Of a stretch of DNA of 64,000 bases, positions 26,065 through 35,165 are shown in pieces. The notes below the pieces were generated by a model, which saw nothing but the letters and a program-made list of their open reading frames with translations, was not told the DNA's origin and searched no databases. Origin of the DNA: Candidatus Melainabacteria bacterium (GTDB lineage Bacteria > Cyanobacteriota > Vampirovibrionia > Obscuribacterales > Obscuribacteraceae); contig PLZS01000078.1 of assembly GCA_003153555.1 (NCBI GenBank), positions 21,256 to 85,255 of the forward strand, read 5' to 3'. Every line of letters begins with the position of its first letter. Position 1 is the stretch's first letter. Both the position numbers and the translations under genes were made by a program.

Positions 26065-27045
26065 GTGTTAGTGTACAGACCCTGTCGGGTAGGTTTTAAT
26101 CGGCAGGTCACGGAGGTCCGGCAAGTGAACGGGCGTTGGATAGTTCAATTCGTGGGCATAGGCTTCATTATTGTTGGGGCAATGTTGACGATTGGAGGAC
26201 TTCTAGCGGTATCGTCCGGATCGCCCTCGTCACAGACCTTTGAATTTGAAACTGCGCTTTTGCCGTTTTTCTTAATAGGAGCGGGACTGTTTGTGCTTCT
26301 TAAAGTTGGGCCCGTGCGCGAGTGCGCGTCCATTCTCGACGAGGCGACCGGCTGGTACAAGATAAAGGCGAATGAAACGTCACTCCGTAAGGCGATTTTT
26401 GTAACGGTCGTTGTTGTTTTGTCCGCCGGACTCGAAGGGCTTTTGCTGCACAAATATGCTTCGGGCTCGTCGGCCTTCTCGCCGCTAGTGCCACTGTTGT
26501 TCGTCCTTATTGCGCTGGCATGCACGTTGGCAATTACATATGCATTGTTCGAGTTTTTTTATGCCACCAGATTGCAGACTGCCGAATTCCAAGTTGACAG
26601 TGCCACGGCTTCCCCAGGAAAGCTCATCCATACGATGATACAGCAGAAAATTAAGCAGCGTGTGACTATCAAAAAAGTAGAAATAGGGTTGCTGTGCTAC
26701 ATGGAGGACTACACAGATAGTGCTCCGGGTCAGTATCAGCATGCATACAGGCGCACACTGCGCCATGAGCAATGGGTCGTTGCCGGCGCCAATCTTAGTT
26801 ACGACCAGGGCTCAATGATGCAGATCGAACAACCTGTTTGCATTCCTGAAATGGATTCTCCTGTTTCATACTTTCCCCGTGGAACCGCGAATTACACATG
26901 GGAGCTCGTTCTTAAGGTTGAACTTCCGTTACTACCGAGCTATATTGCTAGCTTCCCGATTGCTGTGCAGGACCCAATTTTGGAGGAGCAACAGCAAGCC
27001 CCGCTCAGTAGAATAGACCGTTTAGCCAAAGAGCTTGAGCTTTGA
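26065..27045 (+). CDS. Four-helix membrane protein with soluble C-terminal domain
   Basis: A 326-residue protein with hydrophobic segments near 28-50, 65-83, 108-128 and 140-168. A long soluble C-terminal domain of strands follows (VTIKKVEIGLLCYMEDYTDS, YTWELVLKVELPLLPSYIAS). The pattern of a membrane base plus an arrestin-like beta domain is seen in several uncharacterised bacterial proteins, but I cannot name the family. GTG start at 26065. It ends about 75 bases before an IS66 fragment. Confidence 0.65.
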   Translation: MLVYRPCRVGFNRQVTEVRQVNGRWIVQFVGIGFIIVGAMLTIGGLLAVSSGSPSSQTFEFETALLPFFLIGAGLFVLLKVGPVRECASILDEATGWYKIKANETSLRKAIFVTVVVVLSAGLEGLLLHKYASGSSAFSPLVPLLFVLIALACTLAITYALFEFFYATRLQTAEFQVDSATASPGKLIHTMIQQKIKQRVTIKKVEIGLLCYMEDYTDSAPGQYQHAYRRTLRHEQWVVAGANLSYDQGSMMQIEQPVCIPEMDSPVSYFPRGTANYTWELVLKVELPLLPSYIASFPIAVQDPILEEQQQAPLSRIDRLAKELEL

Positions 27046-27118
27046 GCTTATATAAGTGTAGTAGCTTGAGATCATCGGCGCTCGGGATTGAGATCATCGC
27101 GAGTTTGGGCGCACAATC

Positions 27119-27565
27119 ATTGAGACTGTAGAGGGACACTACAGATCCAAGCCGCTGGTCAAGAAATTGCACAAACGCTTGCTGCAACTCAAAGACTCTC
27201 TCAATCCTACAAATCCACTCATGGAGGCAGTCGAATACTCGCTCAAGCACTGGCTCGCTCTCACTCGATTCCTCAAAAATCCCGATCTTGAAATCGACAA
27301 CAATGGTTCCGAGATAGCTATCAAAGATTTTGTTCTGGCCAGAAAGAACTTTTTGTTCATCGGTTCTGATGCCGCAGGAAAGGCGACTGCCATCCACCTA
27401 TCTTTTGTTATTTCTTGCAAGCGCAACAACATCAATCCTATCGACTACTTTGCTGATGTGTTCGTCAGAATTGGATCCATGAAAACCAGCGAAATCTATC
27501 AACTTCTTCCGAACCGCTGGGCCCAAAATAGATCTCAACTTAAGTCCTCAGAAACGTCTTCCTAA
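27119..27565 (+). pseudogene. IS66-family transposase, C-terminal fragment
   Basis: This is the last third of an IS66-type DDE transposase. Family signatures are ALTRFLKNPDLEIDNNGSE, carrying the third catalytic acid (E), then LARKNFLFIGSD, the helical region SFVISCKRNNINPIDYFADV, and LLPNRW at the end. The first two catalytic aspartates and the DNA-binding domain are gone, and no terminal inverted repeat was found. The piece is therefore a dead remnant. It shows that insertion elements have passed through this zone. Confidence 0.82.
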
Positions 27566-27892
27566 CACGTTCTCAAGGAAACCACACCTTCTATTCCACC
27601 TTCACCGGACGCACACGTATCAACTCAAAAATCGGTAAATCGATTTCATTGCTCAGTCATCGGGCGGCGGGAACAAGTAAACATCGAAACCCATTGTGGG
27701 CATCAAAAGCGACCGAGGCAATGAATCCCAATGATTGATTAAAGGAGTCATTAATTTCCGCCAAGTCTTATTTGTTGCCAACATTAGAGAGCTGGTAAAA
27801 ATAACACAAGATAGACGAAAAAGTCGTATTGTAGAAACATCGAGACCTTGCGCACCAAGCGCCTCTAGCATTTCCCTGAGATTCGAGTAACA
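27566..27892. other. Non-coding stretch after the IS66 fragment
   Basis: These 327 bases follow the transposase remnant. A minus-strand open frame (27653-27979) overlaps the start of the TPR gene and shows no protein features, so I reject it. The left part may be the untranslated end of the old element. No terminal repeat, promoter or RNA gene is clear. Confidence 0.35.
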
Positions 27893-28585
27893 ATGCCACA
27901 TAATCTTGTGATTTTTTTGATAGTATTCGCAGTCTTTCACGAAGGAACAGACTTCAATTCTGCTCAGACGGTTACCCAACCTGTTGCCAGAGCGACTTTA
28001 CTAGTAGCAAGTCATAATAACTTCGACTCCTTTTGTAGCAATGATCTCTCTGATAGTTCAATCAACAAAGTTGTGTCCATTCTTAAGGAAGACCCGAATA
28101 ACGAGGAACTCAGGCTGCATCTGGCCAGCCTTTACGTTGGTCGTGGCGAGACGGCGAATGCTTTGAGTCAACTCGAAATTTGTATCAACCATGATCAGCA
28201 TGACTGCTTGGCATACGAATTAAAAGCCGACATCCTTGAAAGTATGGGACGCTACGAAGAAGCTGTTGAAAGTCTCACCACCTGCATAAATCTTGGTACT
28301 CCGATAATTGCACACTCTAGGCGCGGCGGAATTTATGCAGGTCAAAAAAACTATCGAAAGGCCATTGCTGACTTTAGTTGGGCGATTGAGCACGAAGCCG
28401 CACCAGGTGGGGATGCATTTGCGAAGTATGTGGAGCCTTATCGGATACAACGAGGCGATTGCTGGTATAAGCTGGGAAATTATCGTAAGGCGTTGGTGGA
28501 CTACCAGGTTGAGAGCAACAATGAACCAGTGCCGAAAGATCTATTTGAAAAAATTGCAGATTGTGAACGCCGACTTGGAAAATGA
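27893..28585 (+). CDS. Exported TPR-repeat protein
   Basis: A 230-residue protein with a hydrophobic N-terminus (LVIFLIVFAVFHEG) that is probably a signal peptide or anchor. At least four tetratricopeptide repeats follow, with typical small/large residue spacing, for example LRLHLASLYVGRGETANALS, AYELKADILESMGRYEEAVE and DCWYKLGNYRKALVDYQ. TPRs mediate protein-protein contacts; no catalytic domain is present. It is intact although it lies in the decayed zone. Confidence 0.75.
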   Translation: MPHNLVIFLIVFAVFHEGTDFNSAQTVTQPVARATLLVASHNNFDSFCSNDLSDSSINKVVSILKEDPNNEELRLHLASLYVGRGETANALSQLEICINHDQHDCLAYELKADILESMGRYEEAVESLTTCINLGTPIIAHSRRGGIYAGQKNYRKAIADFSWAIEHEAAPGGDAFAKYVEPYRIQRGDCWYKLGNYRKALVDYQVESNNEPVPKDLFEKIADCERRLGK

Positions 28586-28586
28586 G

Positions 28587-28832
28587 TCACGATAAAGCTA
28601 GGGCTATCCAGGTATCGAATTTTCGGGTCCAGCCGTGCACCATGCCGCCGTCTACGGCAATTATTTGACCAGTGACGTATGTTGATGTTGTGGAGGCGAG
28701 CCAGAGAACACAGCTTGTGACTTCATCGCAGGTTCCGATTCTGGCTGAGGGCACCATTAGTAGTATCATTTCTTCTGTGACAGGGTTGCTCATCTCTCCA
28801 GAAATCGCACCAATTTTATCAACCAGTTGCAA
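28587..28832 (-). pseudogene. Short-chain dehydrogenase (SDR), C-terminal fragment
   Basis: The 81 residues are the classic end of an SDR oxidoreductase: RIGTCDEVTSCVLWLAS followed by TTSTYVTGQIIAVDGGMV. The Rossmann nucleotide-binding motif and the catalytic Tyr-x3-Lys, which would lie upstream, are missing, and the 70 bases upstream show no SDR similarity. It is a truncated gene, overlapping nothing, with its end 1 base from the TPR gene's stop. Confidence 0.75.
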
Positions 28833-28903
28833 TGATAATAGTACGAGTGTCCGGGATTGTGATGTTGCGGATCCGACGGGGGCATGATGGGGTCAGGAGC
28901 GGG

Positions 28904-30247
28904 TTAAGGGGTGGCGGGATGGAGCGGGGCGGTTGTTGTGATCAGATTTTGGAATTCGGCGGCGGTGAGTAAGTAATCGCTATCGAGGTTGTTGATTGAG
29001 AGTGTGGCTCGTTGACGACGTGATGGTTGATTGGTTTGAACTTTTGCAATGAGTGGTTTGGTGGCTAATGCTTCAAAGTCTTTTTCAGAGACGAGAATGT
29101 GAGCTTCGCATCCTTTCATGGCAATCGACCATTGCTCAAGCCTTCGCAAAGCATCGATTGGCTTGTGTTGCAGAGCAGCTATTGTGGTTTTCTCTTGAAG
29201 CAGCTCCGGAGATTTTCCGAGATAGGCGGCATCAGTCAAAATCTCTTCACTAGCGGCATAATTTCCGTTCAATCTCTGGATTCTGCTCAGCCTTACATAG
29301 TCTGTGGCGTCGATATTGTTTGTCGCTCTTCTGATCTGGATGGCATCACCGAGATATTTTTTTGCGAGAGCGATATCGTTTAAGCGAAGAGAGTTTTGAG
29401 CGAGCAATTCATCTGTGATGCACAAAGTTCCTTGCTCTTGATTGTGTGTCCAGTTTGAGGAATGAGTGGTTTCGAATAAATTCAGCGCCTGGCGTAAATG
29501 CTTTGCAGCAATATCGCACTGTCTCTGAGCAAGTTCGGCGCGTCCGAGTTCCAACAGGCACTCGCCATATCTCCAACTTGTCTCGCCGTGCGCTTGTTTT
29601 GTTGCTTCCAACTGACGGGCGAATGTTTGAATTGCAGATGCGTAATCGGAAGAAAGCTGATATGTGAATCCAAGTTTCTCAAGAGCCGTGATGTAGTCCG
29701 TGGCATAGAAAGAATCAGTTGCAGCTAAATATGCGGTTCTTGAGACATTGTCTTGTCTGAGTTTTAACGAACGCTCTCGGTCTTTGTTGTAGAGGAGGTA
29801 GGCGAGATTGTCTGCTGCGTAAACTTTCCCAATCTGAGAGCCTGAGGTGGGAAAGCACTCCACGACTTTGTTGAAAAACTGTTCTGCCAAGGTTGCGTGA
29901 CCACATCTTTCGGCTAAAGCTGCACGATTGTAGATGAGGACACAGTAAGTGTAACTGCGAGGCCCAAGGGCCCGCAAGATGTGCGCATCGGCTCTGGCTA
30001 GTGCACCATCGGCGCTCGCATAATCTTTTGCAAAAGCCGTGCCATAACAATCCATAATGCCCAGAGTCAATTCTTGAGCCTTGGCATTTGTGAGAGCTTG
30101 TGTCAATTCAAGTATGAAAGGTGCGGTATTAATGAGGGCGTGTCTGTGTGTAAGATTCGAGCATAAATATGCACAGAGACCGGTAACGATTGCTAATGCA
30201 GCTGCAGCCAAGGGGATGAGCCTTGTGAAAAGTTTTCGTCGAGGCAT
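28904..30247 (-). CDS. Membrane-anchored TPR protein
   Basis: A 447-residue protein with a basic start and one membrane segment (LIPLAAAALAIVTGLCAYLC, residues 11-30), so most of it is periplasmic. The bulk is tetratricopeptide-like helices with a tandem, NB-ARC-style TPR_10/12 spacing, including YITALEKLGFTYQLSSDYAS and ECLLELGRAELAQRQCDIA. The C-terminal 40 residues are Thr- and Ala-rich. No enzyme domain is visible. Probably a scaffold or chaperone-like adaptor in the envelope. Confidence 0.78.
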   Translation of the reverse strand: MPRRKLFTRLIPLAAAALAIVTGLCAYLCSNLTHRHALINTAPFILELTQALTNAKAQELTLGIMDCYGTAFAKDYASADGALARADAHILRALGPRSYTYCVLIYNRAALAERCGHATLAEQFFNKVVECFPTSGSQIGKVYAADNLAYLLYNKDRERSLKLRQDNVSRTAYLAATDSFYATDYITALEKLGFTYQLSSDYASAIQTFARQLEATKQAHGETSWRYGECLLELGRAELAQRQCDIAAKHLRQALNLFETTHSSNWTHNQEQGTLCITDELLAQNSLRLNDIALAKKYLGDAIQIRRATNNIDATDYVRLSRIQRLNGNYAASEEILTDAAYLGKSPELLQEKTTIAALQHKPIDALRRLEQWSIAMKGCEAHILVSEKDFEALATKPLIAKVQTNQPSRRQRATLSINNLDSDYLLTAAEFQNLITTTAPLHPATP

Positions 30248-30861
30248 TTTGGTCAGTCCATCGGGTGGGGTTATTTCTAAGCATACTACCTGGTGGAATG
30301 CGGATCAGGGGCAATGATGTGGTCGCGGTCGGTTTTGTGTTGTTGTGGGCTTGGGGGCAATGGTAGATTGCTGCAATCAGGATGGATTGAATGTAACCTC
30401 AGCATTGGAGGACGTGAGGGTTTTTGTTGTTTTCAGTGATGGGTACAAGCAGCCAACGTTAAACAGCTGAACTATAGAAGTGTCGACTAGTAACCCATTT
30501 CGCGCCTTACTGCAACAAGCTTATCGCGGCAGTGTCTGCCACCAAATACGATGCTCCACGCATAAATCAAACCAGATCCAACAGCATGATCTTGATCAAT
30601 TTCTGACGCATGTTCATAGTTGCTTATTGCATGATCTCGGGAAATCGAACGCATCAGACAAAAAGCGTGCTTTACATACGAGAAGTCGTGAATTGTCTCA
30701 AAACCCTGAATTGTTTTCAATGTGTCGACATATCGAAAGTTTCCATAATCGTTCCATACTGACGATGCGAGCGTTTACTAACCTGCTTCTTCTTAGTTCA
30801 CTCAGCGATGTCACAGCATGATCTTTCTCAGTAACACCGTTGCGACGCATCCGTTTGCCGC
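30248..30861. other. Non-coding or decayed stretch holding one copy of a 40-bp repeat
   Basis: About 610 bases lack a convincing gene. A minus-strand frame (30487-30720) includes GFETIHDFSYVKHA, matching GFGTIHDFSFVKHC ahead of the CPCC gene at 36.8 kb. The rest of that frame is not recognisable. The region is probably a remnant. Confidence 0.4.
30667..30706 (-). repeat. 40-bp duplicated element, copy 1
   Basis: Identical at 36 of 40 positions to 37061-37100, in the same orientation. On the minus strand it contains TTGAGA, 17 bases, then TATGTA, like a sigma-70 promoter. Read as protein it keeps TIHDFS and VKH, and two of the four changes are silent, so it may instead be a conserved coding fragment. 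Confidence 0.6.
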
Positions 30862-31022
30862 TCAGGTAACACTTTCCTTGAGGTCCATGCGTTCAATGAG
30901 ACCGTTCGCGATGGTATAAACCACTTGAGGTAATCGACCAGGAAGGCGGTACCAACGTCAAAGTTCATCAACTCGTGAAAAGCCTTGGTGGCGATGTCCT
31001 TTCTGATAGCGAAGTGTGGCAT
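30862..31022 (-). pseudogene. SnoaL/NTF2-like fragment, frameshifted
   Basis: The minus strand encodes MPHFAIRKDIATKAFHELMN and, in another frame, VYTIANGLIERMDLKESVT before a TGA at 30862-30864. Adding one G at 30921-30922 joins them. The second piece looks like the final strand of SnoaL/ketosteroid-isomerase-like proteins (Y-x-x-x-x-G-x-I-x-R). The protein would be only about 54 residues, half the family length, so the N-terminus is also lost. The assignment rests on a short match. Confidence 0.35.
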
Positions 31023-31585
31023 GTGTATTTTACACGCAATAGATGCACGAATCTCTGGAGCGGCTGCGCCGCGATTCAGCTTATATTTGACTCCCTTCGT
31101 TACGACATCTACGGAGCGACGGCGAACGACTCAACGGCAAGTAAAGGCACCACCTTCGCGCCTCACTTCCTCCGAAGTCTGCCTACGAGGGTCAAACAGC
31201 TTGAGAGGGCTTTGGTACCTCCGGCATATCCTCAGTCGCTGCGCTCCTTCCGGTAATCCTCGGAATTTTTCTACTGGAAGTTCAAACGCCAAATCTAACC
31301 GCAAGTATTCGGCATGAAGTGCACCGCAGACAGTGGCGAATTTTTCTCGATTTCTATATTTGCAGCCAGTAACAGTGGGTATCAATTTGCCTAGTGGCAT
31401 CCGAGCGAAGGCGCAGACGGCAGAGACGGGATAGAGCGGCCCGTGCAGGGCGATCGAAAGCAACCAGATGCTGGTGACGATGCGCGTCACACCGGGTGTG
31501 GTCTTTTCAAATCGCGCAGATTTGCTTCCGGTAGCGACAAGCATGAAGACGAGAAATCTTTGCTCTAATCGGTGTGCACGACCTC
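31023..31585. other. Stretch with no supported gene
   Basis: Open frames exist on both strands (for example minus 31131-31640) but are rich in Arg, Ser and Cys without domain-like patterns, and the minus frame covers the good promoter at 31586-31614. I regard this as decayed or non-coding DNA. Confidence 0.4.
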
Positions 31586-31614
31586 TTGACAACAGCACAC
31601 AGAACCTGCATAAT
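31586..31614 (+). promoter_or_regulatory. Sigma-70-type promoter
   Basis: A perfect -35 TTGACA at 31586-31591 is followed, after exactly 17 bases, by CATAAT (31609-31614), one base off the TATAAT consensus. Transcription would begin near 31621, about 45 bases before the ATG at 31668. Confidence 0.65.
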
Positions 31615-31667
31615 TCATTCGTAAAATAAGCTCGTTGCAAACCTATAATGTCCTAGAAGATTCCACT

Positions 31668-32357
31668 ATGTCGCGACTAGAATCCTGTCAGCCTGTTGAG
31701 AAACAGCCTTCTGCGACTTCTCCACACGCCGGGCTTGGCGTTGATGTCTCCATTGCAGATATCAAAGCCCTAGACCACCGTGGCACACAAAATACTGCTG
31801 ATCATGTGTTGAACGCTTCTACAACTGATCGCAACGGCAACCTGCATTTTGGTGACAAGGGTATAGACGCGCAGAGTTGGTTTGCACCTCCTCAACGGCT
31901 CGTGGATCAGCGCGAATGTGGCGAGTACGAGACTTTCATAAAACAATCCCGCCACCTTGTTGTCACAGATGTGCCTGGTGGAGGCAAACTCTATTCAGAT
32001 GGGCGTGGAAACACGCTCTCAGAATATCCTGACGGAAGAAAGGTCTATTCAACAACAGACAACAACGGGCCGTATCAGTTAGAGACAAGACCAGATGGCA
32101 GCTGGAGTGAGAGACGTACTGATTCCGACGGGGCGTTAACCGTCACAACCATACATCCGGACGGCAGCGGTATGCAAGTTACAACAGGCGCCCATGACAC
32201 CGTTGGTCCCCAGATGGACACGGTCAACACGATGTGGGGCCCCGGTGGAGTCTTCCAACAGGAAACTAAGTGGAACAGCGAAACAGGAGTTGGACTCATT
32301 ACTACACCGGGACCGAACGGCGAGCTGACCACTAGTCCATTTTCACACCGAAATTGA
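31668..32357 (+). CDS. Hypothetical protein with DG-rich repeat strands
   Basis: A 229-residue soluble protein. After a polar N-terminus, residues about 90-190 carry short strand repeats with an aromatic-x-x-G pattern: GGKLYSDGRGNTLSEYPDGR, then YQLETRPDGSWSERRTDSDG, then HPDGSGM. These resemble RHS/YD or MORN-type beta strands. No signal peptide is seen. A TTG at 31635 is a possible longer start, but the ATG sits at a normal distance from a strong promoter. Function unknown. Confidence 0.65.
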   Translation: MSRLESCQPVEKQPSATSPHAGLGVDVSIADIKALDHRGTQNTADHVLNASTTDRNGNLHFGDKGIDAQSWFAPPQRLVDQRECGEYETFIKQSRHLVVTDVPGGGKLYSDGRGNTLSEYPDGRKVYSTTDNNGPYQLETRPDGSWSERRTDSDGALTVTTIHPDGSGMQVTTGAHDTVGPQMDTVNTMWGPGGVFQQETKWNSETGVGLITTPGPNGELTTSPFSHRN

Positions 32358-32361
32358 CTAG

Positions 32362-32491
32362 TTGACTCCACGATAGCTCCGTTCAACTTCGCTCGCGCTT
32401 TCGATATTACGTCGGAAAACGTATTTGTCGGAGCATGCAGCGACGCGCCTTTCCGTGAAGAAGTCGCGAGCCGCCGCTTCTGTGGAGTCAA
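32362..32491. repeat. 130-bp segment bounded by 10-bp perfect inverted repeats
   Basis: TTGACTCCAC at 32362-32371 is the exact reverse complement of GTGGAGTCAA at 32482-32491. The enclosed sequence carries no gene. The layout is that of a very small non-autonomous element, but no flanking target duplication was found, so this could be chance. Confidence 0.3.
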
Positions 32492-32654
32492 TGGATTATG
32501 TTTATATGCGGCAAATCCAATTTGCTTGCTCGTGCAAGAGCGTATCTGAGGATTCGGAACTACAGACGCCAAATTCTTGAATGTCGACGCTGGCAAGTAG
32601 GCTGAACGAAATTGTTCTTCCGCAGCCTCCTCACCATCAGATTGAAATTGGGTT

Positions 32655-33086
32655 CTACATTTGCTCGCCGTCAGCGACCATGTTCGCGTCAGGATCGTTG
32701 CCATCGCTTTCATTTAGCAGGTCGATTTCTTTTTGCAACTCAGACCGTTGCATGTTTATGGCGTACCGCTCATGAAATTCAAGCAGTCGTCCTCTGCTTT
32801 CAAAAATATACTGGCGGAAGCTTTTACGAGGAGAGTTATCAGGTTCATACGACCGCTTCAGATTCTCTTCGAATATGCTGCGCAGTCTATCTGCTTCTCC
32901 AGTCCTTTCGTAGTATTCCTCGCCAAATTGCTTCTTATTTCCGATCCATGACCACATTTTCTTGTATTGATCTTCGGGCAGAAATTCAACTTGCCCCGTT
33001 TTCAATTTCTGATCAAGGTTGAGAAGATCTTCGAGTGAACTGTGTTTGGTGTAGACGACGTTATCCCACGACGTGATCTCTGTCAT
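32655..33086 (-). CDS. Hypothetical charged helical protein
   Basis: A 143-residue cytoplasmic protein rich in Glu, Lys, Arg and Tyr, mostly helical. The C-terminal half (FHERYAINMQRSELQKEIDL) could form a coiled coil, and the end is acidic (NESDGNDPDA). No known family. It is intact, with its own intergenic spaces, and transcribed in the same direction as the RHH-type gene upstream. Confidence 0.55.
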   Translation of the reverse strand: MTEITSWDNVVYTKHSSLEDLLNLDQKLKTGQVEFLPEDQYKKMWSWIGNKKQFGEEYYERTGEADRLRSIFEENLKRSYEPDNSPRKSFRQYIFESRGRLLEFHERYAINMQRSELQKEIDLLNESDGNDPDANMVADGEQM

Positions 33087-33209
33087 CGCCGCTTCTCATC
33101 TGTAAATAACGGACATGGGCGAGGGCATGTTTGATCCCGCCTCTGCCCTTTATGTAATTGCCTTTCGCTACAGAGCGCATCTCATGGTCCTGGTGAATAT
33201 TGTGTGGAC

Positions 33210-33680
33210 TTAACTTGCTTTCGGAAGGTCTTCGTTCAACATTTCTTGTTCTAGTCCTTCCCGAATCATGTTCACGATGTTTTGTTCTTCAGGTGGTGTT
33301 TTGCGCACTACTCTTGATACCGCCATCCTGTACATCTTCGCCATTATTTGATCTGATTGCTCAGACGGTAGCATGAGATAAAACATCATCATAGTCATAT
33401 TCGAGTCGATGATCGAGCGAACCAGCAAGCTGCAAATTCTATTAGTGCAACTTTTCATCACCCCAATAATTCGATTTGTTGACTTCAAATTTTCTGCAAT
33501 TAAACGGTCATCTCTATCGCTTTTTGAAATTAGATCGTGGTTATCCATGCACCATCTAATAGCATCGCGAGCGAACTCACCTTTTGTCTTCCCAAGCGCA
33601 TTACAGAGCTTCGCAAGGGATATTCTGCCAGCTTCGGTTAGCGCAACCGATATTGATTGATACTTTTTGCTTCGAGGCAT
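33210..33680 (-). CDS. Ribbon-helix-helix-like DNA-binding protein
   Basis: A 156-residue protein starting MPRSKKYQSISVALTEAGRI. The short strand and two helices (SISVALTEAGRISLAKLCNA, then KTKGEFARDAIRWCMDNHD) fit a ribbon-helix-helix fold, as in CopG/MetJ regulators and MobC-type accessory proteins. A helical, Met-rich C-terminal domain follows and may oligomerise. The ATG at 33680 has GAGGAG 8 bases ahead; the longer open frame to 33854 has no such signal. It is probably a repressor or plasmid/mobile-element accessory protein. Confidence 0.6.
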   Translation of the reverse strand: MPRSKKYQSISVALTEAGRISLAKLCNALGKTKGEFARDAIRWCMDNHDLISKSDRDDRLIAENLKSTNRIIGVMKSCTNRICSLLVRSIIDSNMTMMMFYLMLPSEQSDQIMAKMYRMAVSRVVRKTPPEEQNIVNMIREGLEQEMLNEDLPKAS

Positions 33681-34381
33681 TTTGTTTCTCCTCAAATGTC
33701 GATAAGCTAAATCCAGCATAACACCACCAGCGGTGATGTTGCTTGAACAATGCGAAGAAAAAAAGTCATCGTATCGAAAAATCCGCTGCGGTGGCACATG
33801 CGCACCACTCATCTTTTTTTCTTTATCCTTCCTGCCTTCGGCTGGCGACCTCATAAATCAAGGCAGCAACACCTCCAATCAACGGATCAACACAAAAAAT
33901 CAACGGAGCAATTTGCTCAATCAAGGCAGCCAAATCACCAATCAACGGGGCACCATATCCAATCAATGGAGCAACATCCCGTCCACAATCTCACTTCGTA
34001 CATGGGTCCACCACGCCACGTCTCTTCAGCTGAAAAGAATTCATAGTCTTCGGCAGTTAAATCATTCATGCCTCATTACGGCTGTGGATCGCGCTCGCTC
34101 AAGAGAGTTCGATTGAAAATGCAAATTTACTTGTGGTTCTTTGACTAAGATAGTTGCGGGTTTTGCGGTGTTTCAAATATTTATTCTTTCATCGGGGTGC
34201 CTATATTTGCTTATTTGTAATTGACCGCTATGGGCATTGACCAAATTTAAGGCAGACAAATAAGAGATAATCATCGAAGTTAAGTAAAAACGCCGAAATA
34301 AATGGACGGCATGACCTCGATGATAAGTCGTTAAAAGTTCTTGCTTGCGACATAGCGATGGGATTAAACAGGAGAATGGTA
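33681..34381. other. Region without a supported gene, containing a 21-bp minisatellite
   Basis: Seven hundred bases between the RHH gene and the TPR/GAF remnant. The only structure is the six-unit tandem repeat at 33856-33981. A + frame (33733-34116) translates the repeat as NQRSN-type heptapeptides but begins with an implausible Cys/Lys-rich stretch. No promoter or RNA gene was recognised. Confidence 0.4.
33856..33981 (+). repeat. Six 21-bp tandem repeats
   Basis: Units begin at 33856, 33877, 33898, 33919, 33940 and 33961, each opening AATCAA followed by a GGnnC core (for example AATCAACGGAGCAA). Period is exactly 21 with no indels. In the frame of the + strand they read as heptads NQ(G/R/W)(S/I/G)(N/Q/T)xx. 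The constant multiple-of-three length suggests a coding history. Confidence 0.85.
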
Positions 34382-34920
34382 ATGCGGTTCCAAAATGTGT
34401 TTTTTGCGGTAATGGTAAGCGTTGGTTATAGTACGGCATGCTTTGCCGATTCGCCGCCGATCGCAATCTCCCTAAGCCCGCAATTCTGCGTTGGCTACTG
34501 TGCTCTCGGATGTGCGTTGTCAAACCTGAACCAATACGAGCAGGCGCTGGATAATTTTAATATAGCTGTATCTCTGGAGACGCGAGCGCCAGAATCTACT
34601 TATACAGGGCGGGTTGTTTATGCCTTTTGAACAGAGAATACGATGCCATTGCCGACTGCAACACGGCTCAGTTGCTGAATCCACTGCTTCCAAGATCCTA
34701 TACCCTGCGTGCTTATAGCTATCTTAGGCTTGGTAATTTCCAGCTGGCGGCCGAATTGCACTTTATCGAAGTAAAGTCTATCTTGGCGATACCGCTTCGA
34801 AACAACGAGACCGTGCATGGTTGTCTAATCCTGCAGCAATGCGATGAGTGGAGAGTCTGGTCGGAAGATGACATGGATTTTTTGAAGAAAATCGCCGACA
34901 AAATTTCGGTAGAAATGTAA
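34382..34920 (+). pseudogene. Chimeric remnant: exported TPR protein fused to GAF-domain end, frameshifted
   Basis: An ATG at 34382 starts a signal peptide (MRFQNVFFAVMVSVGYSTAC) followed by TPR helices (LGCALSNLNQYEQALDNFN). A stop at 34628-34630 is avoided by adding one T to the T4 run at 34625-34628, after which TPR continues (NREYDAIADCNTAQLLNPLL, RAYSYLRLGNFQLAAEL). From about 34760 the protein switches abruptly to the C-terminus of a GAF domain (VKSILAIPLRNNETVHGCLI, then EDDMDFLKKIADKISVEM). The join of two unrelated families suggests a deletion fused two old genes. Confidence 0.6.
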
Positions 34921-35165
34921 GGGCTGATAGTTCTACGAGCAGCAAACTTGCAGACATCAATTGGCTAGTGTTGAAGTAAGCCTAATTTGCCAAATGCACG
35001 ACTAATTGATTTCGTTCCGTTCCTGCAGGAGCATCTGACTTCTAGCAAAAGGTCATTTAGACAATCCTTGGGGTTAAGAATCAGGGCTTTGCTAAAACTC
35101 CTGCATCACACTGTCGCGAGACTCTGTAGTTGACTTTAGTGTTTAGTGAACTGCATCGCATCCGA

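Noticed and set aside
27653..27979. A minus-strand 108-codon frame
   Set aside because: Overlaps the start of the well-supported TPR gene and shows no recognisable protein features.
31131..31640. A minus-strand 169-codon frame
   Set aside because: It runs over a near-consensus promoter on the + strand and has a composition (Arg, Ser, Cys) like a shadow frame.
33733..34116. A 127-codon frame including the 21-bp repeat
   Set aside because: The part before the repeat is an unlikely Cys/Lys mixture with no start signal, and the rest lacks similarity; a gene remnant is possible but not supported.
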